A stretch of 64,000 nt of DNA from a virus (IMGVR_UViG_3300005613_000020:32885-96884), one strand, 5' to 3'. Counted from the first letter of the stretch, positions 33,185 through 41,199 are shown. A program made the numbers and translations. The notes: generated from the sequence alone by a model not told the origin.

Positions 33185-33231
33185 AAAAAAGTAGGACTCG
33201 CAGGCACCCTCCTATATAGAGTATTCCTACT
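33185..33231 (-). terminator. Leader terminator/attenuator before the scaffold-capsid operon
   Basis: The minus strand has AGTAGG and ACTC (3-base bulge between) pairing with GAGT and CCTACT, giving ten pairs, followed by a T-run at 33185-33190. It lies between the promoter at 33289 and the first start codon at 33159. It would therefore stop leader transcripts unless bypassed. Confidence 0.6.
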
Positions 33232-33288
33232 ATCCTACTCTTTACTTTTCTACTGTACCGCTATGCTTAGCTTTAACCCACTATACCA

Positions 33289-33317
33289 AGTATATCATAC
33301 TTTTTTTAGCGCGTCAA
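33289..33317 (-). promoter_or_regulatory. Strong sigma70-like promoter TTGACG-N17-TATACT
   Basis: The -35 TTGACG is at 33312-33317 and the -10 TATACT at 33289-33294, separated by 17 A-rich bases. It drives the operon for DUF5661-like protein, scaffold and capsid, with a leader of about 120 bases. Confidence 0.75.
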
Positions 33318-33335
33318 CTTTTTTTCGTAGCTAAA

Positions 33336-33494
33336 TTACTCTAAATTCTCGGCTATTTCTCTCAATCTACTAGCTATTATTCTTGCTGTTGGATCGAGTA
33401 TAATAACGCACTCTATATCTCCGGTAAAAGTAGATCTTTTTAGATTATCTAATCCTTCTGCTAGCTCTAAAATATACTCTTTATCAGTCTTCAT
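33336..33494 (-). CDS. Small hypothetical protein, 52 aa
   Basis: MKTDKEYILELAEGLDNLKR through ASRLREIAENLE, a mostly helical peptide with a short beta core (GDIECVIILDPTARI). The ATG at 33494 is preceded by AAGGAG. The stop lies 19 bases before the -35 element of the next promoter. Function unknown; a regulatory protein is possible from its position beside repeats and a promoter. Confidence 0.55.
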   Translation of the reverse strand: MKTDKEYILELAEGLDNLKRSTFTGDIECVIILDPTARIIASRLREIAENLE

Positions 33495-33538
33495 TAAGCT
33501 CCTTTTCTGTCCTTAAAGAAGACCCTATTTGTTCGTAA

Positions 33539-33576
33539 GTCTTCACTTGTCTTCATCAGTCTTCAATGCTGTCTTC
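33539..33576 (-). repeat. Iterated GTCTTCA direct repeats
   Basis: GTCTTCA, GTCTTCA, GTCTTCA and GTCTTCT begin at 33539, 33549, 33559 and 33571, spaced 10, 10 and 12 bases. A further GTCTTCA is at 33487 within the next gene's first codons. Helical-turn spacing suggests an operator or iteron array. Confidence 0.5.
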
Positions 33577-33577
33577 T

Positions 33578-33898
33578 TTAATGATTCTGTCCATACGGAG
33601 TTATAGCTGAGTCACAATTTGTATGAAAGTTGCTAGTCTCTACCAAGCTACACGATGTAAAAGTATTGATAGACTTATGTATGCATGCAACAGTTACTTC
33701 TACGTTTTCGGGGAAACACCTTTTTTCTATGTCCTCATAAATCTCTGCGAATCTCTCCTTTATATCTGGAGAACATACATTGTAGTGAACACAGTCACGA
33801 CAATATTCCCTATTTATTTTACGTGGCCTATTTTCCAATTCCTCAGCAGCTTTATTTATGGCCTTCTGTTCTAGATCTATCCTATCCCATTGCAACAT
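33578..33898 (-). CDS. Cysteine-rich hypothetical protein
   Basis: A 106-residue protein: a helical N-terminus (LEQKAINKAAEELENRPRK) and a Cys cluster, YCRDCVHYNVCSPD plus RCFPENVEVTVAC, likely to bind zinc or an iron-sulfur group. It has a TAGGAGAT site. Family unknown. Confidence 0.6.
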   Translation of the reverse strand: MLQWDRIDLEQKAINKAAEELENRPRKINREYCRDCVHYNVCSPDIKERFAEIYEDIEKRCFPENVEVTVACIHKSINTFTSCSLVETSNFHTNCDSAITPYGQNH

Positions 33899-33907
33899 AT
33901 TTATCTC

Positions 33908-34105
33908 CTAGTACTCATCCTTAAATGGTTGGTCTCCTTCGTATTCTCTTAACATATCTAGCTTAGTCGGTATTGTGCAGTATACAGTACCCCTTTCCTG
34001 TATCTTCCTCTGAGATATCAAGTTACAGCTAGTGAATCTTCTAAATCTAGGCATTCTGAATGAGACCATCACCTCAATTTCTCCCACGGGAGTCCTAAGC
34101 TTCAT
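33908..34105 (-). CDS. Small hypothetical protein, 65 aa
   Basis: A basic protein (MVSFRMPRFRRFTSCNLISQ) with an acidic C-terminus (YEGDQPFKDEY). It overlaps the upstream membrane-protein gene by 11 bases and has a GGAGAGAG site. Function unknown. Confidence 0.55.
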   Translation of the reverse strand: MKLRTPVGEIEVMVSFRMPRFRRFTSCNLISQRKIQERGTVYCTIPTKLDMLREYEGDQPFKDEY

Positions 34106-34313
34106 CTTTCTCTCTCCTCCTTCTCTTTATGGAATTAACCGCTTTTGCTCCTCCGGCTACCCCAGCTATACTTCCGATAGTTCCTGTGATAATTATTATA
34201 GTTTGCCATTCAACATCACTCTGAGTGATGAGACAGGCCAATGCGATGATTGTAAGACAAGTTATCGCTACGATGCTAATTATCCACCTTTTCCTCTGGG
34301 GTATCTGGTTCAT
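34095..34313 (-). CDS. Small two-span membrane protein, holin-like
   Basis: About 72 residues with two membrane segments (RWIISIVAITCLTIIALACL and TIIIITGTIGSIAGVAGGAK) and a very basic C-terminus (KRRRREKDEA). Size and topology fit a class II holin, but no endolysin gene is adjacent, so another membrane role is equally possible. Confidence 0.55.
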   Translation of the reverse strand: MNQIPQRKRWIISIVAITCLTIIALACLITQSDVEWQTIIIITGTIGSIAGVAGGAKAVNSIKRRRREKDEA

Positions 34314-34324
34314 CACTCTCTGTT

Positions 34325-37300
34325 TTAGCTTAGTTTCTTTTTTATCTCTTCAGATATAGTGTTTCCTATCTCTTCAAGATCTAAGTCATCAGGAATTTCA
34401 ACATGTATAGGTGGTAAATCTAAGTCTTTACCTGTTTCATCCTCTTCCCTTAGAATATCATCTATTTGTGGTCTAGTAGTAGATGCAGTAGCATCCTTCT
34501 CTACCTTGTCTCCCCACTTCTTTGGAACTTCTCCGTCCTTTACCTTATGCGTAGCAACAACATCATTATCGCCTTCCTTGAATTCCTCTGCATGTTTATC
34601 GCAGAACCAGGCTCTTCCTCTTCCATCGGCCCAAAGTAATTCCTTTGTAGGAGGTTCGTCACAATGCATACATTTCGATCTTGAGTATTGTTTCTCTAAA
34701 TCCTCATCTTCAGATTCCTCTTGTATTTCCGCAAGAGCATTCCATGCTTTTACTCCCTCTTCTCTAATCCTAGCTCCTCTAAATTGTTCTGCTAAATCAT
34801 CTGCTTGGTCATGGTTATTTGATTCCTTTAATACTGCATAAGCTATTTCCATATCGTCGAAGCCCATGCTAATAAGTTTATCAAAGGTTTCTTTGTCAAT
34901 ATATACTATATCAACATTCTTTCCCTTATTCTTAGCGTGTAAAGCCCTATTATGACCATCAACTATATTAATTTCATTATCACCCACATATCCGACAATT
35001 GGAGGCATATCTTCCGCGTCAGGCCACGACTCTTCAACGAACTCTAAATTGTGCTGATCAGATTCTCTGAAAACTAGATTATTCGGATTTACGTAGTTTT
35101 CCCGCACTTCTCCTCTCGAAATATACGTTTTCCTATCAGGACTTCTCGTAATTTCACCTCTATTATATTCTACATTTCTCTTCTTTGGTCTTATCCACCT
35201 CCTTGTTTCCTCCTTCCATTCAAGTCCAGTTCTTGGTGGGGGTCCAGGAGGACCGGCTCTCACTACTAAATCCTCCTCTTCCGATGTTGTTGGAACATAT
35301 TCAGGACTCTTTATTATCTTTTCTCTATCTGTGTCGGGAGTTGGTTTATCTAATCCCTCTTCATCTTGTTTACGCTCTAGCTCATACTCTTCTGGAACTA
35401 GTTCTATCTTCTCTATTTCTTCTTCCTGCGACTTTTCTGGAGTGGGTAGTGCAGGCCCTACAAAATCAGTTTGTAGTTTCTTCAATCTCAAATCACCCTT
35501 AACGATATCAAGATATGTCTTGCTTCTTTCTTTTCTGTCGCCTTTATAGATAATTGCATTGTTGTCAGATCCTTGGATCTTTCTTACATTCCATCCAGGA
35601 AACTCCGCAGCAAGGTCTACTATACTATCCCAATGATGTCTGTGATCTCCTTGAAGTCTTTTGCCTAGTGGAACGATATGTGCTACATTTTGTCCTGCTA
35701 CTCTTTCGCTTTCATCCAATGCCTTTTGTATGTCCTCGATATGTTCTAATACATGCATTGAAATAATCGTGTCAAATTCATCATCTTCGTATGGAAGTCC
35801 CTTACTGATATCACAATGATCTACAACGATACCATCTTCCTCTACATCCTTTGTTACCATCTCATCAATATCAACTCCGCGAACCCAATAATGAGAATTC
35901 CGTAAAATCTGTAGTAAGCTACCGTTTCCACAACCAAGCTCTAGAACCTTATCGCCTACAATACTTTTCATCAACTCTGCCATGTCAATTATAAGGGGTT
36001 CAGTTGTTGAACCATATCCCCTATCAACCTTCTGTATTACTTCTTCTCCATTCACTTGTTTCAGCATACCAAACTTCTCGCAAGGAACTAACTCAAGCTT
36101 ATATAACGGTATGTGCTCTTTGTTTTTGTCTAGGGAGCTAATATAATTTAGCCTGTTCTTCTGTTCTGGAGATATCTCTCTAGCTAGCCTGACCTTTACG
36201 GCTTCCGACAGCCATGACTTGTCATCTGAACGAATTAATATATCTATCTTACCGTTCTTCCCCTTCTCTATCATGTCGCCAACCATTGATACAGTACAAT
36301 CTGACAACTCTAAAGTCTTTTTAGGAAATACATTGACTGCATCATCTAGAGAAATTATCTCAAGATCTGTAACCTTTTCTTCTTCCTCTGCCTTATCTCC
36401 CTTTATAAGGTTGAAATGAGCCTTTTGGTTTGCTGGATTCTGGACAAAAGAAATCTCAGAAAGTTCTAGTGCTGTAACCTTAAGGTAGCTTCCTCCCCCT
36501 GCTTTCTTAACATCCTCTTTCTCTGTGGCTATTCCAGCAATTGAATAAGATCTAATGCTACCATTCTTGATCTCTTCCCTTACCTTCTCTGGTATCCTTC
36601 CGCTACTATTTATCTCAGAAACCACAAACAATCCTTTGTCTGATATACCTGACCTATAGATATTTCCTTCTTTATTAATGAATAGGGGAATTATCCATCC
36701 TACCTGAGCATCGCTATTATGAAATACAATACCCTTTCCACAATATGTGTGATCTTTGTCTACATTTAGATCATATACATATCCATCATAATGATTTTTT
36801 CTTACAGACAATATCTTGGTTCCATTAGAAACTTGTAGACTATCTTTGGATAACAACAACTCAGTTAAATATGCCTTCCATTTATCCCTATTAAAATTCG
36901 TTTTTCCATGACATTTATCACAAAGAGTTATTAAATTAGATGAAGTAGAATTTTCTTTATCATAATCAATATGATGTACATATAATGATGAATCAACAGA
37001 ATTATTACTAGCACCACATATCATACACCTATTATTATCCCGATTTCGTGTTTCTTTTTTTACCTCTTCGGTAAATCCTATATAAGTAAAATCGATAGAA
37101 TGGCCATCTATATAAGAAGGATTATTCTTTCCTGAGAATGCTAAAGACCTACATTCTTTAGAGCAAAATACTTGGTAGCTCCGTTTCCTTGAAATTTGGA
37201 ATTCCTTCCTGCAATATTTACAGACTAATACCTTAGGTCCTTTATATCTTGGATTCTTAATTCCTGAGACTGAAAATGACAGTCTATTTTTTATCTGTAA

Positions 37301-38023
37301 TGCTTTATCTTTACCGTATATTTCAAATAATGATTTTCCCTTTCTTATATTTGCTGTTATTTTGCTGGGATTTTCTCCTCCTTCTTTATTATCCCACCAA
37401 GGTGTGTGTCCTATAGCATATTCTCTACTCATCTTTAAAATAACATCATTTTGTCTTATATCTTTAGCGTATATCCATCCCCTTTTAGTCAATACCCTAT
37501 GCCTATCGCTAATCCTAATAGTTTCTCCATTATCTAGTTCTAATAAGTTAATGTCTGACACATACCTATATTTATATACATCAAGAACCTCGCATCTTCT
37601 TCCCTCAGAAGAAATGACAAAATCTCCTATTTTGATATCCCCTATTTCCTTATATTTATTATCAAAGCTTCTATCTCCGCGTACTTTAATTTTGGTTTCT
37701 GGGGCAAGGCAATGCATTACAATACCATTTCTAGTTCTGAAGTTCTTCATGAACTTAGAAAACGCTTCCTTCAAAGCGTCTGTTGTAATCAAATGACCTT
37801 GCTTGTCAATAACTTCAACTGAAGCATATCCACCTACGATTAGTGGCTCTCCCTCAAATCCTCTCTCTTTAGCCATATCTAAATACTTTTTGTTGTTAAA
37901 GTATCTATTCAATGTCAATAACTCAGCGTGGGAAATAATATCAACATCAGGAGCAAGCTTTTGTGCTTCGTATAGTGCTAGATATTCTTCAATGTGTTTT
38001 CCTATATCTTTCTTCTCTGCCAT
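34325..38023 (-). CDS. Prohead protease polyprotein (XkdF-like) with intein, methyltransferase and ParB-like modules
   Basis: About 1232 residues from the ATG at 38023 (ribosome binding site TTGGAG). An XkdF-like protease domain (residues 55-535) is split by an intein at 105-436. Visible protease features are VGGYASVEVIDKQGHLITTD, NGIVMH (likely catalytic His), IRSYSIAGIA (likely catalytic Ser) and LSEISFVQNPAN. Then come a class I SAM methyltransferase (motif I VLELGCGNGS, then DDEFDTIISMHVLEHI, residues about 685-825), the motif AGPPGPPPRTGLEWKEETRR at about 923, a ParB-like segment (PPIVGYVGDNEINIVDGHN) and a Cys/His module (CMHCDEPPTKEL, then FCDKHAEEF). Typical prohead proteases have 200-300 residues, so this is an unusual polyprotein, perhaps self-processed. 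Confidence 0.82.
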   Translation of the reverse strand: MAEKKDIGKHIEEYLALYEAQKLAPDVDIISHAELLTLNRYFNNKKYLDMAKERGFEGEPLIVGGYASVEVIDKQGHLITTDALKEAFSKFMKNFRTRNGIVMHCLAPETKIKVRGDRSFDNKYKEIGDIKIGDFVISSEGRRCEVLDVYKYRYVSDINLLELDNGETIRISDRHRVLTKRGWIYAKDIRQNDVILKMSREYAIGHTPWWDNKEGGENPSKITANIRKGKSLFEIYGKDKALQIKNRLSFSVSGIKNPRYKGPKVLVCKYCRKEFQISRKRSYQVFCSKECRSLAFSGKNNPSYIDGHSIDFTYIGFTEEVKKETRNRDNNRCMICGASNNSVDSSLYVHHIDYDKENSTSSNLITLCDKCHGKTNFNRDKWKAYLTELLLSKDSLQVSNGTKILSVRKNHYDGYVYDLNVDKDHTYCGKGIVFHNSDAQVGWIIPLFINKEGNIYRSGISDKGLFVVSEINSSGRIPEKVREEIKNGSIRSYSIAGIATEKEDVKKAGGGSYLKVTALELSEISFVQNPANQKAHFNLIKGDKAEEEEKVTDLEIISLDDAVNVFPKKTLELSDCTVSMVGDMIEKGKNGKIDILIRSDDKSWLSEAVKVRLAREISPEQKNRLNYISSLDKNKEHIPLYKLELVPCEKFGMLKQVNGEEVIQKVDRGYGSTTEPLIIDMAELMKSIVGDKVLELGCGNGSLLQILRNSHYWVRGVDIDEMVTKDVEEDGIVVDHCDISKGLPYEDDEFDTIISMHVLEHIEDIQKALDESERVAGQNVAHIVPLGKRLQGDHRHHWDSIVDLAAEFPGWNVRKIQGSDNNAIIYKGDRKERSKTYLDIVKGDLRLKKLQTDFVGPALPTPEKSQEEEIEKIELVPEEYELERKQDEEGLDKPTPDTDREKIIKSPEYVPTTSEEEDLVVRAGPPGPPPRTGLEWKEETRRWIRPKKRNVEYNRGEITRSPDRKTYISRGEVRENYVNPNNLVFRESDQHNLEFVEESWPDAEDMPPIVGYVGDNEINIVDGHNRALHAKNKGKNVDIVYIDKETFDKLISMGFDDMEIAYAVLKESNNHDQADDLAEQFRGARIREEGVKAWNALAEIQEESEDEDLEKQYSRSKCMHCDEPPTKELLWADGRGRAWFCDKHAEEFKEGDNDVVATHKVKDGEVPKKWGDKVEKDATASTTRPQIDDILREEDETGKDLDLPPIHVEIPDDLDLEEIGNTISEEIKKKLS
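36716..37711 (-). mobile_element. Intein with HNH endonuclease in the prohead protease
   Basis: 332 residues starting CLAPETKIKVRGD and ending GKGIVFHN, followed by Ser. Block A has Cys1, block B is RISDRHRVLTKRGW, block F/G is VYDLNVDKDHTYCGKGIVFHN-like with the canonical His-Asn end. The middle carries zinc-knuckle Cys pairs (CKYCRKEF, CSKEC) and an HNH nuclease (CMICG, VHHIDYDKE, NLITLCDKCH). Splicing would restore NGIVMH-SDAQVGW. Confidence 0.88.
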
Positions 38024-38025
38024 GA

Positions 38026-38256
38026 CTACAACTCCAATTCCCGAAGGTCTAACCAATATAGGTCTTTAATCATATCCCAGCGGGTTCCTTTCAATTCCTC
38101 TCCCTTATGATACGGGAATACCGGCATTCCGCTACTAGTAGCTAGAATTACTCCGTTAACTCTAACAGAATTAAATGGATCTTCAACTTTTTCATAGTAA
38201 TTCCAGTCCAAGACTAGAAAATCAACCTCTCCGTTTTCCTTACTCCTATAACGCAT
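38026..38256 (-). CDS. Small hypothetical protein, 76 aa
   Basis: Residues such as VDFLVLDWNYYEKVEDPF and VNGVILATSSGMPVF suggest a small alpha/beta fold. The ATG overlaps the upstream stop. Its last codons contain the ribosome binding site of the prohead protease gene. Function unknown. Confidence 0.55.
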   Translation of the reverse strand: MRYRSKENGEVDFLVLDWNYYEKVEDPFNSVRVNGVILATSSGMPVFPYHKGEELKGTRWDMIKDLYWLDLRELEL

Positions 38257-38684
38257 TAAAGCATCTCAAAATCATCGTCTGATTTTATAGTTGAAAAAAA
38301 TCCTCTTGACTCTCTCCTTACATCTGATTCATCTTCCATACCAGAAAGAGTATTCAATTCCTTTGTTATGTATCCTATATCGCATGATCCGAATATCGTC
38401 TGTGCGTAACTAGGAGTTCTATGTATAGCAGCTGCAACAGCATCAATTGCTAAAGCCTGATCTACCCTACTTTTTGCTATTGCAAATTGATTTTCAAACT
38501 GAGTTCCTTCTACATTCTTCTTTAGCATTGTAAACGCTCTTTCTACTTGATCATCAGAAGCTCTGTTATTGGCTATGTCCTTATAAATAGCCAAAAAAGC
38601 AGAAGCAGACATACCATCATTTCCAGACCGTGGCCTTCTAACTACTTCTGGATTCCATTTCTTTAAATCGTCTAATGCTCCCAT
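38256..38684 (-). CDS. Helical hypothetical protein of the head operon
   Basis: About 142 residues from MGALDDLKKWNPEVVRR, with GGAGG upstream; the TTG twelve bases earlier would overlap that site. It is mostly alpha-helical (ASAFLAIYKDIANNRASDDQ, FAIAKSRVDQALAIDAVAAA) with an acidic tail. It might be a minor head or scaffold-associated protein; not recognised. Confidence 0.55.
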   Translation of the reverse strand: MGALDDLKKWNPEVVRRPRSGNDGMSASAFLAIYKDIANNRASDDQVERAFTMLKKNVEGTQFENQFAIAKSRVDQALAIDAVAAAIHRTPSYAQTIFGSCDIGYITKELNTLSGMEDESDVRRESRGFFSTIKSDDDFEML

Positions 38685-38706
38685 TATTTCCTCCAACCTA
38701 TGATGA

Positions 38707-38729
38707 GGAGAGGGTTTTACACCCTCTCC
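38707..38729 (-). terminator. G/C-rich hairpin
   Basis: GGAGAGGGT pairs perfectly with ACCCTCTCC around five bases. It is in the gap after the 38748-38954 gene. It lacks a T-tract, like the hairpins near the capsid gene. Confidence 0.5.
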
Positions 38730-38747
38730 CCATTCCTTAAGGATTTA

Positions 38748-38954
38748 TTAGTTTTCCTCTTCTCGTAGCTCTGCTAATCTACGGCATATCAAATTTCTTG
38801 CATCATAGATATCCTGCTCTACGATCTTTTTGAAGCTTTCTCGCTGTGTTTCCTCTGAAAAAGCAGCTTCAATCTTAGTAAGTACTTTTCCAACTAAATG
38901 TGATACTTCTTCCCAAACAATTTCCTGCCATTCTGGTATTCTTGGTTCAGACAT
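38748..38954 (-). CDS. Small helical hypothetical protein, 68 aa
   Basis: MSEPRIPEWQEIVWEEVSHL followed by an amphipathic helix (IEAAFSEETQRESFKKIVEQ) and a charged end. The start has AAGGAGGGAGG. It could be a small assembly factor; function unknown. Confidence 0.55.
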   Translation of the reverse strand: MSEPRIPEWQEIVWEEVSHLVGKVLTKIEAAFSEETQRESFKKIVEQDIYDARNLICRRLAELREEEN

Positions 38955-38967
38955 ACCTCCCTCCTTA

Positions 38968-40929
38968 TTACTCTTCTTCCGGTACGCCTCCGTACTGATT
39001 AAATAACTCTGATGGAACTGCTAGTGCGTCGTCATCGTCTTCTTTGACGAGTTCGAACATCGACCTTTTCTGTCTCTTATTACGTCTCTTTTGTCCAGCC
39101 TCATATGAATCATTTGAGTCATAAAGGAATTGGAACTCTTGCTCATCTAGAAACCTATAAATTCTAGGAATAGGAACAAAAAATCCCATCCAAGTTACAA
39201 CGTCTGTTCCAAACCCAAGCTGCTTAACTGTTACTCTTGCTGGAACACCAATAAATTTACCACCTTCCTTAGTATAAACAGATCCACCTGAATTATGTAC
39301 CAACACGCCATCAGCAAAGAAGTTATGAACTCCTTCTATTTCTAGATCATATACATATTCCTCCTCGCATTCTTCCACACTGTTAACCTTCTTATACACT
39401 AAATCCGCTGGCAAACCTGAGTGGTCTCCTCCTACATAGCAATTCTTGCTTTTAGTCTTATTAGGATAAGCAGAAAATGCATATGTAGTTGTATTGTAGC
39501 TGCACCCATTCACCTCGACATCCCTAGTTCTAGTACTAATATTTGATACATCCACTCCAAGATGTATAAACAACATTCTTATCTTTTTGATCATTGTGTC
39601 GTTTACAGCCTCAAAAACCATATCTTGATTCTTGTTCAAGTGACCATCAGCTGTCAAATAGCCATCAATAAATTCCCGCATATCGTTATCAGGCAAAGAC
39701 ATCACCCAGTCTGGAATATCCTTTGTTCTGGAAGCTCCTGTAAGACCAGCCTCTACCAATATTTCGTAGGCATCCTTTCTGTATATTGATAGAGTTCCTC
39801 CCTTTTCCGAAGCACTATTAAATGAGGGCTTGTAACCAAATACATTCTCGAAAATGCTCTCTAATCTACTTCTTGGATCATCGCTATAACATGCCACAGA
39901 AATTTCATATCCATCACCGTCTCTATTCCTAGACCAACCATCCCCAAGATAATACCCACAAAACCATATGAAATCTTTTATATTATCGTTGTCTTGTGTT
40001 CCGAGAAGCTGGAATAGATTTATCCCTTTCCTAGTTGTTCTTTCTGGTAGCCTGTCCAAGCAAGCTATGGTATCTCCGTTAACAATCTCATTGGCTGGAA
40101 CCCATTTTACTACATTGTGTTTTTTACCAGACCAATCACTAAAAGACTCTACTTTTGCTAGTGGGTGATTTTCAGAACATCTTATAGTTCTTCCCATCGT
40201 CTTTATATCCAAAATCTTCTTCTTGCCCGAGTTTATTGCGCGTTTTACTGTGTGTTTGCTCATCCCAGCACTATGTCCGTATGACCAAACGGTATCCCCT
40301 TCTACCACTTCGTCTATTCGCTTAACCCTACCATCTGCCATAGAAACAAGGGATTCTCCTGGCAAACAATTACCAAAGATCATGGAAGCATTACACATCC
40401 AATATATTTCTTCTTCAATGTATTCCTGCAAATACGTTACATGCCCAGGATTAGCAAATGGTTCATGGAGTAGTGATGCTCCGCATGTGAATATTTCAGT
40501 AAACATCTTAATCTCGTCTTCTGCATCCTTCGGCCACAAATCAGCCACATAAGGATACTTTCTAGGGGTATCGAGCTTAAGTAAAGCCAAATCATGATTC
40601 TTATCATAAGCAATAATATCAGCCATGTGGGTATTGGTTGAAACAACTCTACTAAGATCAATGTAATCAAAAATATCAACACTGACCCTAGATTTTACTT
40701 CTTTCTTGACCTTCTTCTTTATAATTGAATCCCAATCCTCAACCGCCTTTACAGCATCTGCAATAACGTGATGGTTGGTAAGAACAAAAGTCTGGTATTC
40801 ATTTGGGTCTCCTGGATCCTTTGACTTTCTAGCTTCTGAATAAATAATAGTACCACTTCCTCCAGAACTTTCTAGCCTTACTCTACATGTGGGGTACAAA
40901 ACCTTCTCGTGCAATTCCTTCAAATCCAT
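38968..40929 (-). CDS. Trypsin-like serine protease interrupted by an intein
   Basis: 653 residues, about 294 after removal of the intein. The protease has the chymotrypsin-fold triad: His in FVLTNHHVIADAV (about residue 53), Asp in NHDLALLKLD (about 113) and Ser in GNSGGSVY, where an intein at 188-546 separates GN from SGG. After the catalytic Ser come FIGVPARVTVKQLGFGTDVV and a charged tail. It belongs to the HtrA/trypsin-like class and is encoded among head genes, between a gp10-like protein and the prohead protease. It may take part in virion maturation or attack a host target. Finding two different proteases in one head operon is unusual. Confidence 0.85.
   Translation of the reverse strand: MDLKELHEKVLYPTCRVRLESSGGSGTIIYSEARKSKDPGDPNEYQTFVLTNHHVIADAVKAVEDWDSIIKKKVKKEVKSRVSVDIFDYIDLSRVVSTNTHMADIIAYDKNHDLALLKLDTPRKYPYVADLWPKDAEDEIKMFTEIFTCGASLLHEPFANPGHVTYLQEYIEEEIYWMCNASMIFGNCLPGESLVSMADGRVKRIDEVVEGDTVWSYGHSAGMSKHTVKRAINSGKKKILDIKTMGRTIRCSENHPLAKVESFSDWSGKKHNVVKWVPANEIVNGDTIACLDRLPERTTRKGINLFQLLGTQDNDNIKDFIWFCGYYLGDGWSRNRDGDGYEISVACYSDDPRSRLESIFENVFGYKPSFNSASEKGGTLSIYRKDAYEILVEAGLTGASRTKDIPDWVMSLPDNDMREFIDGYLTADGHLNKNQDMVFEAVNDTMIKKIRMLFIHLGVDVSNISTRTRDVEVNGCSYNTTTYAFSAYPNKTKSKNCYVGGDHSGLPADLVYKKVNSVEECEEEYVYDLEIEGVHNFFADGVLVHNSGGSVYTKEGGKFIGVPARVTVKQLGFGTDVVTWMGFFVPIPRIYRFLDEQEFQFLYDSNDSYEAGQKRRNKRQKRSMFELVKEDDDDALAVPSELFNQYGGVPEEE
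39292..40368 (-). mobile_element. LAGLIDADG intein in the serine protease active site
   Basis: 359 residues. Block A is CLPGESLVSMADGRVKRIDE, block B is RCSENHPLAK, the two dodecapeptide motifs are FCGYYLGDGWS and FIDGYLTADGHL, block F is YVYDLEIEGVHNFFADG and block G is VLVHN, followed by Ser. All residues for class 1 splicing are present (Cys1, block B His, terminal His-Asn, +1 Ser). The +1 Ser is the protease nucleophile. Confidence 0.92.
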
Positions 40930-40974
40930 ACTTTTACCTCCTCTTTCTTTTTCTATTTTTTGACTGCATTTCTG

Positions 40975-41199
40975 CTAATCTACCCACTCATCATTTACTT
41001 TGTCCCAATATCGAAACTTTCTAGTTTCCTTGTTACTTTCTATAGCCTCTTCTAAATCAGTACCGTATTCTGCTATTTGAGAAAGAATATTATGACAAGT
41101 TGCTTCAATAGCTTCTAGATTTTTATAGCTATCTATAGCACCCATACTCAGAGCATCTACTACTCTTTTTCCCTCTTCCAAAAACGGCTTTACATTCAC
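40975..41199 (-). CDS. Small helical hypothetical protein, 74 aa
   Basis: MNVKPFLEEGKRVVDALSMG, then an amphipathic helix (LEAIEATCHNILSQIAEYGT). It overlaps the gp10-like gene by four bases. Function unknown. Confidence 0.55.
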   Translation of the reverse strand: MNVKPFLEEGKRVVDALSMGAIDSYKNLEAIEATCHNILSQIAEYGTDLEEAIESNKETRKFRYWDKVNDEWVD

